17,796 bases of DNA from Lachnoclostridium sp. UBA1241 (GTDB taxonomy: Bacteria; Bacillota; Clostridia; Lachnospirales; Lachnospiraceae): NCBI GenBank assembly GCA_002308955.1, contig DBWJ01000037.1:3337-21132 (forward strand), read 5' to 3'. Shown here piece after piece: positions 1 to 6,948 of the stretch (the first letter of the stretch is position 1; every line of letters starts with the position of its first letter). Under the pieces are notes generated by a model. The model was not told the DNA's origin, made no database searches, and saw nothing but the letters and a program-made list of their open reading frames with translations. A program made the translations under genes and the position numbers.

Positions 1-381
1 GTCATGATGGTGGAAAATGCCGAGCGCTTCGGCCTTTCTGCGTTGCATCAGTTACGCGGACGCGTCGGAAGAGGAGCGAAGCAGTCCTACTGCATTCTTG
101 TGCAGGGTAATGACGATCCGGAGAGCAAGGAACGTCTTTCGGTGCTTCTTACCGCAAAGGACGGCTTTGCAATCGCGGAAGAGGACCTGCGTCTACGAGG
201 CCCCGGAGACTTCTTCGGAATCCGCCAGAGCGGGGACATGGATTTCCGGGTTGCCGACATCATCCGCGACGCGGAAACACTGAAGTTTGCGAGGGAAGAT
301 ATCGAAGCGCTTTCCGACGGGGAAACGGAGCAAATGTACAATCTTTTGATTGCGGACAAAGCCGACATTGTGATATACTGA
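1..381 (+). CDS. recG: ATP-dependent DNA helicase RecG, C-terminal part (5' end outside window)
   Basis: The reading frame is open from base 1 and ends at TGA 379-381, so only the last 126 codons are present. The fragment begins within the second helicase domain. It carries the stretch ENAERFGLSALHQLRGRVGRG (superfamily 2 motif VI, with its arginine-finger region), followed by LRLRGPGDFFGIRQSG, a typical RecG/Mfd-type C-terminal element. RecG is a cytoplasmic branch-migrating helicase that remodels stalled replication forks and recombination intermediates. The internal ATG at base 4 is not a start; it lies in the middle of the conserved helicase domain. The next gene follows after 34 nt with no visible terminator, so read-through into the membrane-protein pair is likely. 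The identification rests on motif recognition and is strong; Mfd is less likely because the protein ends soon after this motif, without Mfd's long C-terminal domain. Confidence 0.95.
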   Translation, partial: VMMVENAERFGLSALHQLRGRVGRGAKQSYCILVQGNDDPESKERLSVLLTAKDGFAIAEEDLRLRGPGDFFGIRQSGDMDFRVADIIRDAETLKFAREDIEALSDGETEQMYNLLIADKADIVIY

Positions 382-415
382 AACTCGGGACTAAATACCG
401 TTGGGAGAATTCGTT

Positions 416-2509
416 ATGTTGGGCTTGATTTATCTGCTTTTGTGCGTCGGACTGGGGTATGTGATCGTCCGCGCATGCTTTCCGAATCTGAATAATTTCT
501 GCAGGAATACGTACGGCGGGAGGACAGTTGAACTCGCGCCGGCGTTTCTTTGTCTGCCGGCATGGTTCCTCTTCGGAACATTGCCGATGGTTTGGGCAAC
601 TTACGGGCTCGGATACCTGTTCCGGAGCTTAAGAGAGCCGCTTCTTGCCGCCAATCTGATTCTTATGCCGCTTGTTCTGGCAATTATTCTGATCGCCGTA
701 ATCCGGCTTAACCGAAAGGAGAAGACCGACTGGAAGGGACTCTTCTCGGATGTGCGCCGCGGGGAACTGATTCTGTTCGCCGTCATTACTGCGTTCTTCT
801 TTCTGCTGATGTTCTGGACATTCTTCTACCGGAACGGTAAGTATTACGTCGGCTGGTCCGTATCGAGCGATTTTGCGCCGCATATCGGAATGATCCGGTC
901 CTTCGCGGTCGGTAACAATTTCCCGACCGAGTATTCGCATTTTGCGGGAGAGGACATCAAATACCACTTCCTTTTCCAGTTCCTTGTCGGCAATCTGAAT
1001 TATCTCGGCATGCGTCTTGACTGGGCGTTCAATCTGCCGAGTCTGATCTGCCTCGTAAATGCTTTTTCATTGCTTTATTTCTATGCGGTGAAATTAAGCG
1101 GAAAGCGCGCGGTCGGAACGCTGACCACGGTGCTCTTTACCTTTAGAAGCTCCCGCGCGTTCCTCGATTATGCGGCTTCGATTCCGAAGGGACAGGATTT
1201 CTTAAAGACGCTTATCGACAATACGGATTTCATCGGTACGACCGAGCATGAGGACTGGGGACTCTGGAACCTGAATGTGTACTGTAACCAGAGGCACCTG
1301 GCGCTCGGCATCGGCGTGCTTTTATTCCTTTTGATCTACTTTACGCAGTATCTGTTCTCAGGCACCAAACGCTGTCAGGAGGCTTCGGACCGCATGATTT
1401 ATGACTATCTTGCGGAGAATCCGGAAGAAAAGCCCCTGCCCGGCGAGCATATGGAATTCACGCTTCGTGAATCCCTTCTTTCAAAGTACGGATGGCTTCC
1501 GAAGAGCATTCTTAAGGCGGTTGTGTGCGGCTTGCTTCTCGGCATGTGCAGCTTCTTCAACGGCGCATGCGTGATTGCGTGTCTGAGTATTCTTTTTGTC
1601 ATGGCATTTGTCGCGGATCACCGTCTGGAGTTTGCGGTTACGGCAGGCATTACGGTGATTCTGTCGATGATTTCGACGAAGCTTTTCATCAGCGGTTCTG
1701 CCTTGAAGCCGAGTTTCTTCTTCGGTTTCCTTGCGCAGCAGAAGACGTTCTTCGGCGCGGTCCTTTATCTTGTGACGCTTTGCGGAATTCTGCCGCTTTG
1801 CGTGCTTGTCGCGATGCTCTTTTTGAAGAAGACGGAGCGGTATCTGGTGTTCGCATTTTCCGCGCCGATTATCTTTGCATTTACCGTATCGCTTACCATC
1901 GATATCTCGGTAAATCATAAGTATATCATGCTCGGCGTGATGCTTCTGTGCATCCCCGTCGCGTCGCTTCTGACCCGCGTCTTTTCGTACCGGGGCGCAT
2001 ACGCGAAGCTTCTCGGGGTGTTCCTTCTGTGCTGTCTGACGATAAGCGGCGTGTATGATTTTACGATCGTACTGAAGCGGAACGACGCCCAGAGCGGAAA
2101 TGTCATGGAACTGAACGAGAAATCCGACATCTGCCAGTGGGTAATGGCCAATGCCGACTCCCATGACATCTTCTTAACCGACTGGTATTCTTTGAATGAT
2201 TATGTGCTCGGCGGCGCCATGCTTTACTTCGGATGGCCTTATTACGCATGGTCTGCGGGCTATGATACCTACGGCCGCGAGGCGACCGTGTACGCCATGT
2301 ATGAGGCATCGAGTCCTGCGGAGCTGGATGAGCTTGTTACGAAGTACGGTATCCGGTTTATTGTCGTGGATTCCGCTGTGAGGAACCGGGAGGAATTCAT
2401 CGTCAATGAGCAGAATATCATCAACACATACGGGCTTGTCTTTAATGACGGCTCCACAAGGATTTTTGACACGAAACAGAAAATCTTTCTGACAGGGGAG
2501 GAAAAATGA
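416..2509 (+). CDS. Polytopic membrane protein, GT-C / DUF2298-like (first of a tandem pair)
   Basis: A 697-aa protein with many hydrophobic segments spread through residues 1-560 and a soluble C-terminal tail. I place the start at ATG 416 because GGGAG at 403-407 sits 8 nt upstream; the in-frame TTG at 401 overlaps that site. Early in the protein, DFAPHIGMIRSF and FAGEDIKYHFLFQF occupy the place where DUF2298 proteins have MDYGF...WYAGSTINYYYVGQ. This suggests a GT-C-fold relative of the downstream protein. NVYCNQRHLALG is another conserved-looking luminal-loop motif. The tail ends with LVTKYGIRFIVVDSA, matching the KYGVQYIYIGE tail of the next protein. GT-C enzymes move sugars from lipid carriers on the outer membrane face; that role is inference here, and no catalytic residue can be named. 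The stop is 1 nt before the next start, so translation is probably coupled. Confidence 0.7.
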   Translation: MLGLIYLLLCVGLGYVIVRACFPNLNNFCRNTYGGRTVELAPAFLCLPAWFLFGTLPMVWATYGLGYLFRSLREPLLAANLILMPLVLAIILIAVIRLNRKEKTDWKGLFSDVRRGELILFAVITAFFFLLMFWTFFYRNGKYYVGWSVSSDFAPHIGMIRSFAVGNNFPTEYSHFAGEDIKYHFLFQFLVGNLNYLGMRLDWAFNLPSLICLVNAFSLLYFYAVKLSGKRAVGTLTTVLFTFRSSRAFLDYAASIPKGQDFLKTLIDNTDFIGTTEHEDWGLWNLNVYCNQRHLALGIGVLLFLLIYFTQYLFSGTKRCQEASDRMIYDYLAENPEEKPLPGEHMEFTLRESLLSKYGWLPKSILKAVVCGLLLGMCSFFNGACVIACLSILFVMAFVADHRLEFAVTAGITVILSMISTKLFISGSALKPSFFFGFLAQQKTFFGAVLYLVTLCGILPLCVLVAMLFLKKTERYLVFAFSAPIIFAFTVSLTIDISVNHKYIMLGVMLLCIPVASLLTRVFSYRGAYAKLLGVFLLCCLTISGVYDFTIVLKRNDAQSGNVMELNEKSDICQWVMANADSHDIFLTDWYSLNDYVLGGAMLYFGWPYYAWSAGYDTYGREATVYAMYEASSPAELDELVTKYGIRFIVVDSAVRNREEFIVNEQNIINTYGLVFNDGSTRIFDTKQKIFLTGEEK

Positions 2510-2510
2510 A

Positions 2511-4979
2511 ATGATTACGGAGAAGAAGAGTAGGGCGGGGCTTGGAAGAATCCTTTTTGCCTCATGTGTTTTCTTTCTGTTTCTTTATCTCGGACTGCGG
2601 TTCCTCGGTACGGTGAATTTCTCCTATGTTGTGATGTGGTGGGCAACATTGTTGCTGCTCGGTGTGGCGCTTCAGCCTCTTGCAATCGTTCTGTTCGGAC
2701 GGTTCCATGACGGCGGATGGGTATTCTCCAAGGCGCTCGGCATCGCGGCATGCGGCTGGCTCATGTGGTTTCTGTCTTCTGTGAAGTTATTCAAATTCAC
2801 GCGGACGGCATGTTTCTTCGTATCGGTATTCTGCCTGCTTTTGGGAGCGGTTTTGTTCTATTTCCTCGTGATGAAGAAGAATCGCAAGTACCGTTTCTCC
2901 GAATTCTATACGGTTGACCGGCTGATTTCGATGTATTGCTCCGAGGTGCTGTTTTTCTGCCTCTTCGTGTTCTGGTGCTACCTGAAGGGAATCAACCCTG
3001 CTGCATACGGCACGGAGCGTTTCATGGACTACGGCTTCATGCTCAGCATGTTCAAGTCCGAATATATGCCGGCAAAGGACATGTGGTACGCGGGTTCGAC
3101 CATCAACTATTATTATGTCGGCCAGTATCTTGCGACCTTTATTACGAAGCTTGCGGGCGTGCCGGTTACGCATGGTTATAACATCGCAATGATGATGATC
3201 CCGGCATTTGCCTTCACGATGTCTTATTCCCTCGGCGTGAATCTCGTAAAGACGCGTCTTACGGACCGAAGCAAAGAGAACCTTACCCCGAAGGAACTGG
3301 AGCAGGCAAGGATTCTCGGGGAGATTATCGATAAGGACAACGAGCCCTTCTGGCGCCCGGTATTCGGCGGTACGCTTGCCGGGTTAGCGGTGGCATTTTC
3401 CAGCTCGTTACATTATCCGATTCATAAGTTTATTGTTCCGAAGGTGCAGCGCCTGCTCGGAGTCGATAACATTTCAAACTACTGGTTCCCGAACGCGACG
3501 CGTTACATCGGTTACTTCAATGACCGTGACGACAAGACGATTCACGAGTTCCCTGTTTATTCCTTCGTCATCGGCGACCTGCACGCGCACGTTATTAACA
3601 TGATTTTCGTGCTGACGGTGCTTGCGGTTCTGTTCTCGTGGCTGTTAAGCCGGAAGGCCCGTATGGACCGGATTCGCCTCGGCGAAACCGCCGGCGAGAC
3701 GATCATGGAGAAGGACGGCAAATGGAACATCCTTCCGGAGGTTTTCCATCCCGCGGTTGTTACCTGCGCGTTCCTTGTCGGCATGTTCTACATGACGAAC
3801 AGCTGGGATCTTCCGATATACTTCGTTGTTTCGGGCGCGATCATTCTGTTCTCGAACCTTGTCGTATACCGGTTCAGCGCGAGAGCATGGATCCTTACGG
3901 CATATCAGGCAGCGCTTTTCCTGGTGGTCGGCATCTTCGTAAGCCTGCCGTTCATCGTAAGTTTTGACAGCATTTCGACGGGTATCGGCTTCACGAGCCG
4001 TCACACATGGCTCCGCGAATTCCTCGTGCTTTGGGGACTTCCTTTCGCCTGCCTGATTGTTTTCTTCGTTGTGACTAATCGTGAGATTCGAAAGACCAAG
4101 AAGAAGGACGACGACCGACTCTGGATTGAGCGGTTCCTGTCCGGAATGACTGTGGCGGATTTCTTCGTGATGACCATCGCATTTTGCGCGGCAGGCCTTG
4201 TTCTGATGCCCGAGGTTATCTACGTCCGCGACATCTACCAGGGCGCATACGAGCGTGCCAACACGATGTTCAAGCTGACGTATCAGGCGTTCATCATGTT
4301 CGGCTTAAGCATGGCGTATATTTCGATTAAGTATCTGAGCATGCCGAAGAGCAAGTTCCAGAAGGGCTTCGCGTGCGCGGCCGTATTCCTGCTTCTGACC
4401 GCTGCCGGCTATTTCAACGAGTGTTATACCGGATGGTTCAGCGGCAAATACAGCACCCTCGACGCGAGCGCCTTCGTTGCGAATCAGAATAAAGACGATG
4501 CGGAGATGATCAAGTACATCAATGAGAATATAGAAGGTCAGCCCGTCATCCTCGAGATGGGCGGACTGAGCTATACGTATTATAACCGGATTTCCGTATT
4601 CACCGGCTGCCCAACGGTCATCGGCTGGCAGACCCACGAATGGCTCTGGAGGAGCAGCGGCGATCTGGAATGTCCGGAGGAGGTTTCGCAGCGTGAGAAG
4701 GATGTCCGGACGATCTACACCTCAACGGATGCCAACGAAGTGATGAGTCTTCTCAACAAGTACGGTGTCCAGTACATCTACATCGGCGAGAATGAGCGCA
4801 CCTACGGTTATGAATCGCTCAATTCCTCCGACGAGAGCGCCAAGAAGATCGGCGACGCCTACTATCGGAAGATTGACACGAATATCGACCTGCTGCTTTC
4901 TCTCGGCGACATCGTCAAGATCATCCCGGAGACTTCGAAGAAGAAGTATGCGACCTACCTGATTAAGGTGAGAAGGTAG
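2511..4979 (+). CDS. DUF2298 (Chlor_Arch_YYY) family polytopic membrane protein
   Basis: An 822-aa integral membrane protein. ATG 2511 has AGGGGAGG at 2494-2501, 9 nt upstream. Several hallmark DUF2298 stretches can be read: FMDYGFMLSMFKSEYMPAKD, then WYAGSTINYYYVGQY, then FPVYSFVIGDLHAHV, then FYMTNSWDLPIYFV, with YERANTMFKLTYQAF further on. The extracytoplasmic C-terminal half has GWQTHEWLWR followed by LLNKYGVQYIYIGENER. Family members are large proteins with a GT-C-like arrangement and are suspected glycosyltransferases, but the reaction is not established. Here the gene is the second of a tandem pair, so the two products may form a heteromer or act in sequence on a cell-surface glycan. 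No signal-peptide cleavage site is evident; the first membrane segment is around residues 13-28. Family assignment is confident, function is not. Confidence 0.85.
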   Translation: MITEKKSRAGLGRILFASCVFFLFLYLGLRFLGTVNFSYVVMWWATLLLLGVALQPLAIVLFGRFHDGGWVFSKALGIAACGWLMWFLSSVKLFKFTRTACFFVSVFCLLLGAVLFYFLVMKKNRKYRFSEFYTVDRLISMYCSEVLFFCLFVFWCYLKGINPAAYGTERFMDYGFMLSMFKSEYMPAKDMWYAGSTINYYYVGQYLATFITKLAGVPVTHGYNIAMMMIPAFAFTMSYSLGVNLVKTRLTDRSKENLTPKELEQARILGEIIDKDNEPFWRPVFGGTLAGLAVAFSSSLHYPIHKFIVPKVQRLLGVDNISNYWFPNATRYIGYFNDRDDKTIHEFPVYSFVIGDLHAHVINMIFVLTVLAVLFSWLLSRKARMDRIRLGETAGETIMEKDGKWNILPEVFHPAVVTCAFLVGMFYMTNSWDLPIYFVVSGAIILFSNLVVYRFSARAWILTAYQAALFLVVGIFVSLPFIVSFDSISTGIGFTSRHTWLREFLVLWGLPFACLIVFFVVTNREIRKTKKKDDDRLWIERFLSGMTVADFFVMTIAFCAAGLVLMPEVIYVRDIYQGAYERANTMFKLTYQAFIMFGLSMAYISIKYLSMPKSKFQKGFACAAVFLLLTAAGYFNECYTGWFSGKYSTLDASAFVANQNKDDAEMIKYINENIEGQPVILEMGGLSYTYYNRISVFTGCPTVIGWQTHEWLWRSSGDLECPEEVSQREKDVRTIYTSTDANEVMSLLNKYGVQYIYIGENERTYGYESLNSSDESAKKIGDAYYRKIDTNIDLLLSLGDIVKIIPETSKKKYATYLIKVRR

Positions 4980-5014
4980 GGGAGTATCTGGTAGAGCATT
5001 TTGCCGGGCAATGT

Positions 5015-5086
5015 GTTTTGAAGTGAGTTTTGAAGTGAGTTTTGAATTGGGTTTTGAAGCGAGTTTTGAAGCGAGTTTTGAATTGA
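5015..5086. repeat. Six tandem 12-bp repeats, consensus GTTTTGAAGYGA
   Basis: Six consecutive 12-bp units start at 5015, 5027, 5039, 5051, 5063 and 5075. The first two read GTTTTGAAGTGA, units 4 and 5 GTTTTGAAGCGA, and units 3 and 6 carry the variant ending AATTGG or AATTGA. The variants are arranged as two blocks of three (A A B, A' A' B'), suggesting that a 36-bp trimer was duplicated and then drifted. The block begins 35 bp after the stop of the DUF2298 gene and ends exactly where the 85-bp array begins. A minus-strand frame reads through it as a Ser/Lys-rich tetrapeptide repeat, but no start context or homology supports coding. Confidence 0.95.
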
Positions 5087-5380
5087 TACGGACCAAGAAG
5101 CGGTTTTAGCTTCTAGGTCCGTACCGCCGTCCGAAGTGCATGTTGCTAAAAAGGCTTCAAACCGAAAAAGGTACGGACTAGATTCCGATGGAGTAATCAG
5201 AGTCCGTACTCTTGAAGGCTTTATGCTTCTATGGGCAAACCCGGCGACCGGAAAAATACGGACTAGAAGATAAATGGAGAATTCTAGTCCGTACCTTTGA
5301 AGAATTTAAGCTTTCACGGACAAACCAGGCAAAAGAAAAGGTACGGACCGGAAGATTAGGATGCAGTTGGAGTCCGTACC
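5087..5380. repeat. Four-unit tandem array, exact 85-bp period, each unit headed by a 37-nt inverted-repeat element
   Basis: Units start at 5087, 5172, 5257 and 5342; the fourth is cut off after its hairpin. In every unit the first 37 nt begin with TACGGACY and end with RGTCCGTA or the same with one change, so the element can fold into a hairpin. The middle varies between units while the length is fixed. Unit 1 folds into 15 bp with one mismatch around GGTTTTA. Unit 3 (5257-5293) has a perfect 12-bp stem, TACGGACTAGAA with TTCTAGTCCGTA. The 48-nt segments between hairpins are also related: the second and third align without gaps at about two thirds identity (32 of 48 by eye), both with TTGAAG near the start and an A-rich end. 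No transcript or protein can be assigned. Confidence 0.93.
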
Positions 5381-5390
5381 AATCCCAAAA

Positions 5391-5426
5391 ACCACCCTTT
5401 TAAACAAAACCACACTTTTAAACAAA
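5391..5426. repeat. 18-bp tandem duplication
   Basis: Two copies of ACCACMCTTTTAAACAAA lie head to tail at 5391-5408 and 5409-5426, differing at one base, followed by a partial third start (AACACC). They come 11 bp after the last hairpin of the 85-bp array. From 5427 to about 5660 the DNA is AT-rich and I see no gene, terminator or further repeat. Confidence 0.85.
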
Positions 5427-5663
5427 AACACCCCAAACCAATTCAAATTCGAAAACCATGCCCTGTCCACACTGCATACAAGCCTAGTAAAACAAGACAT
5501 TTGCGAGAGGTTATTCACTTTTCCGGAAACAGGCGGTTGCATTAAAGTATAGGAAAAACGCACAAAAACTTGTCTCATTTTTCGTTAAAATGCATTACGG
5601 TTTTGTGAAGAAATCGTATTAGGCGTTATAGAGTTCCACCAATGAGAGGTCCCTCTTTTCTAC

Positions 5664-5693
5664 TTGCTTAAAATCGAAAAACGCAGGTATACT
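5664..5693 (+). promoter_or_regulatory. Probable sigma-A promoter of the nuclease-like gene
   Basis: TTGCTT (5664-5669) and TATACT (5688-5693) are separated by 18 bp. Transcription would start near 5700, shortly before GGGGGA (5709-5714), which stands 8 nt upstream of ATG 5723. The -10 box is good and the -35 box moderate. Confidence 0.55.
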
Positions 5694-5722
5694 TATAGCA
5701 TATCTTATGGGGGATTTGTCGT

Positions 5723-6541
5723 ATGGATTATTTTGAATTGGAGAATAACAGAACGGAGCTTTTCGGGAAACTGGAGGAAAGGCAAAAGATTCTGAAACAT
5801 CTGCTCCGAGACATTAAGAAGAGTCATTATCGTTTGACGGATGATGCCATTCGAATCAGCCGGTGTAAGAAGTGCTTTCAGTATTACAGGAAGAAAAAGG
5901 GAACAAAGCGATGGGAGTATCTACGGAAGGAGCAGCAGAGCATCGCCGAGAAAATCGTGAATGCGGAGTATTATCTGAAGCTTCAGAAAGAGATTGAGAG
6001 AGAAATCAAGGTAATAAGGCATTGGATGTCCGGAAATGTCGCGGTCAGCATGGAAACCGGGTACCGAAAACTGTCGGAAGGCCGGCGGGTAATTGTGCGG
6101 CGTATGTATCCGGAGCAGAAAGAATTTGTCGAAGATTTTCTGAAAGAGCAGTATGATCCGTCAAAGGTTTTCAGTGAGAATCTTCAGTATGAAACGACCA
6201 GCGGTGAGCGGGTGCGCTCCAAAGCGGAATGGATGATTGCAGAACGGCTGTATAAGTCCGGAATTCCTTATCAATATGAGTATCCGATATACCTTAACGG
6301 TCTCGGCACAGTTCGCCCGGATTTTCGTTGCTTAAACACTCGAACGAGAAAAGTAATCCTATGGGAACACCAGGGCATGATGGGAGATCCCGATTATGCA
6401 AATTATGCGCTGCGAAAGCTTCACGCATACGAAGAAAACGGTTATGTTATAGCGGAAAATCTAATCGTAACGGAAGAATCCGCAGAGTGCCCTCTTGTTC
6501 CCGCTACAATCGACAGATGGATTCAAAGAATGTTGAAATGA
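5723..6541 (+). CDS. PD-(D/E)XK nuclease-superfamily-like protein of unknown role
   Basis: A 272-aa protein. Residues 1-115 are highly charged and probably alpha-helical or coiled coil, rich in Lys, Arg and Glu, with a C-K-K-C motif (SRCKKCFQYY) near residues 47-56. The C-terminal half has the features of a compact PD-(D/E)XK fold: RSKAEWMIAERL with E169, then a short strand pair GIPYQYEYPIYLNG, then VRPDF with D200, then ILWEHQG with E215 and Q217. These would form the metal-binding E...D...ExQ set. Related clostridial proteins usually read WEHFG or WEHWG at the last motif. The enzyme class is inferred from motifs; neither substrate nor pathway is known. The gene stands alone, with its own promoter and a hairpin terminator starting at the stop codon, directly downstream of the tandem repeat region. 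ATG 5723 has a strong G-rich ribosome site. Confidence 0.72.
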   Translation: MDYFELENNRTELFGKLEERQKILKHLLRDIKKSHYRLTDDAIRISRCKKCFQYYRKKKGTKRWEYLRKEQQSIAEKIVNAEYYLKLQKEIEREIKVIRHWMSGNVAVSMETGYRKLSEGRRVIVRRMYPEQKEFVEDFLKEQYDPSKVFSENLQYETTSGERVRSKAEWMIAERLYKSGIPYQYEYPIYLNGLGTVRPDFRCLNTRTRKVILWEHQGMMGDPDYANYALRKLHAYEENGYVIAENLIVTEESAECPLVPATIDRWIQRMLK

Positions 6542-6576
6542 ACAAATGCTGTCCGTTAAATCGGACAGCATTTGTT
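6541..6576 (+). terminator. Strong hairpin terminator
   Basis: A perfect 15-bp stem, AACAAATGCTGTCCG paired with CGGACAGCATTTGTT around loop TTAAAT. It starts at the last base of the TGA stop of the nuclease-like gene. The right arm carries the T-rich stretch TTTGTT and is followed by ATATT, so it can work as a Rho-independent terminator. Confidence 0.85.
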
Positions 6577-6597
6577 ATATTATGACCTCAGTAAAGC

Positions 6598-6619
6598 ACA
6601 GGAAACCTGTTCGACAGGT
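6598..6619 (+). other. Two mutually exclusive small hairpins upstream of the 56-aa gene
   Basis: The segment holds ACAGG (6598-6602), CCTGT (6606-6610) and ACAGG (6614-6618). The central arm can pair leftward (5 bp, loop AAA) or rightward as ACCTGT/ACAGGT (6 bp, loop TCG). Both stems are short, so this may be chance or a small leader switch. The rest of the leader to 6677 shows no clear promoter of its own. Confidence 0.4.
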
Positions 6620-6677
6620 AACCCGGAAACGGAGATTGTGCAACAGAAACCGTACAACGGAAAGCGAGGTTATAATC

Positions 6678-6848
6678 ATGAATAAAGTCATTAATTGGGT
6701 TCGGAATCATAAGGAAGCAGCAGAGGATGCGGCAGGGCTTGCGGCATTCGCGGCCGTGACCGTGGCGTTCTTCTTCGGAAGCGAAGTACTGCTTGTCGTA
6801 TGCGGCGTCGCCGGCGTGCTCGCCATCGGGGCGAATGTAACGGCATAA
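6678..6848 (+). CDS. Small hydrophobic membrane protein (56 aa), unknown
   Basis: ATG 6678 has GAGG at 6666-6669, 8 nt upstream; in-frame upstream extension to 6546 would have no ribosome site and would run through a terminator, so I reject it. Residues 1-18 are polar and charged (NKVINWVRNHKEAAEDA). Residues 19-54 are almost entirely Ala, Val, Leu, Phe and Gly, long enough for one long or two short membrane segments, with FFFGSE as a likely turn. I do not recognise a family. Size and composition fit a small membrane protein, including possible type-I-toxin-like or stress peptides, but nothing proves this. The DNA just after the stop contains a degenerate copy of its last ten codons. Confidence 0.6.
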   Translation: MNKVINWVRNHKEAAEDAAGLAAFAAVTVAFFFGSEVLLVVCGVAGVLAIGANVTA

Positions 6849-6859
6849 ACTACAGCGTA

Positions 6860-6889
6860 TTTGCCATCGGTGCAAAAGTTACTGCATAG
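6860..6889 (+). pseudogene. Degenerate duplicate of the last ten codons of the 56-aa gene
   Basis: Read from 6860, the DNA encodes FAIGAKVTA and then TAG, against LAIGANVTA and TAA at 6819-6848. Of 30 bases 22 match, and seven of the eight differences fall at third codon positions. The copy lies 41 bp downstream in a different frame relative to the parent and has no start, so it looks like the remnant of a tandem duplicate gene that has lost its front part. Confidence 0.5.
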
Positions 6890-6912
6890 TTGCCATAGAA
6901 CCTCCTGACAAA

Positions 6913-6941
6913 GAGAACGCCGCCAGATTGGCGGCGTTCTC
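6913..6941 (-). terminator. Hairpin terminator of the CNNM/CorC-type gene
   Basis: A perfect 12-bp GC-rich stem, GAGAACGCCGCC with GGCGGCGTTCTC, encloses a 5-nt loop. It starts 7 bp beyond the minus-strand stop codon. On the minus strand the hairpin is followed by TTTGT. It could also stop plus-strand transcripts leaving the 56-aa gene. Confidence 0.8.
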
Positions 6942-6948
6942 GCTGTAT

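Noticed and set aside
1481..2164. 227-aa minus-strand frame
   Set aside because: Antisense to the first membrane protein; very rich in charged residues as expected from a reversed hydrophobic gene.
4722..5096. Minus-strand 124-aa frame with Ser/Lys repeats
   Set aside because: It overlaps the end of the DUF2298 gene antisense and only reads the 12-bp tandem repeats; no start context.
5087..5380. CRISPR array
   Set aside because: The 37-nt elements differ strongly in their centres and the 48-nt intervals are related to each other, opposite to CRISPR logic; no cas genes are present.
5212..5403. 63-aa open frame across the 85-bp array
   Set aside because: The 85-bp period shifts the frame in each unit, there is no ribosome binding site, and the product resembles nothing.
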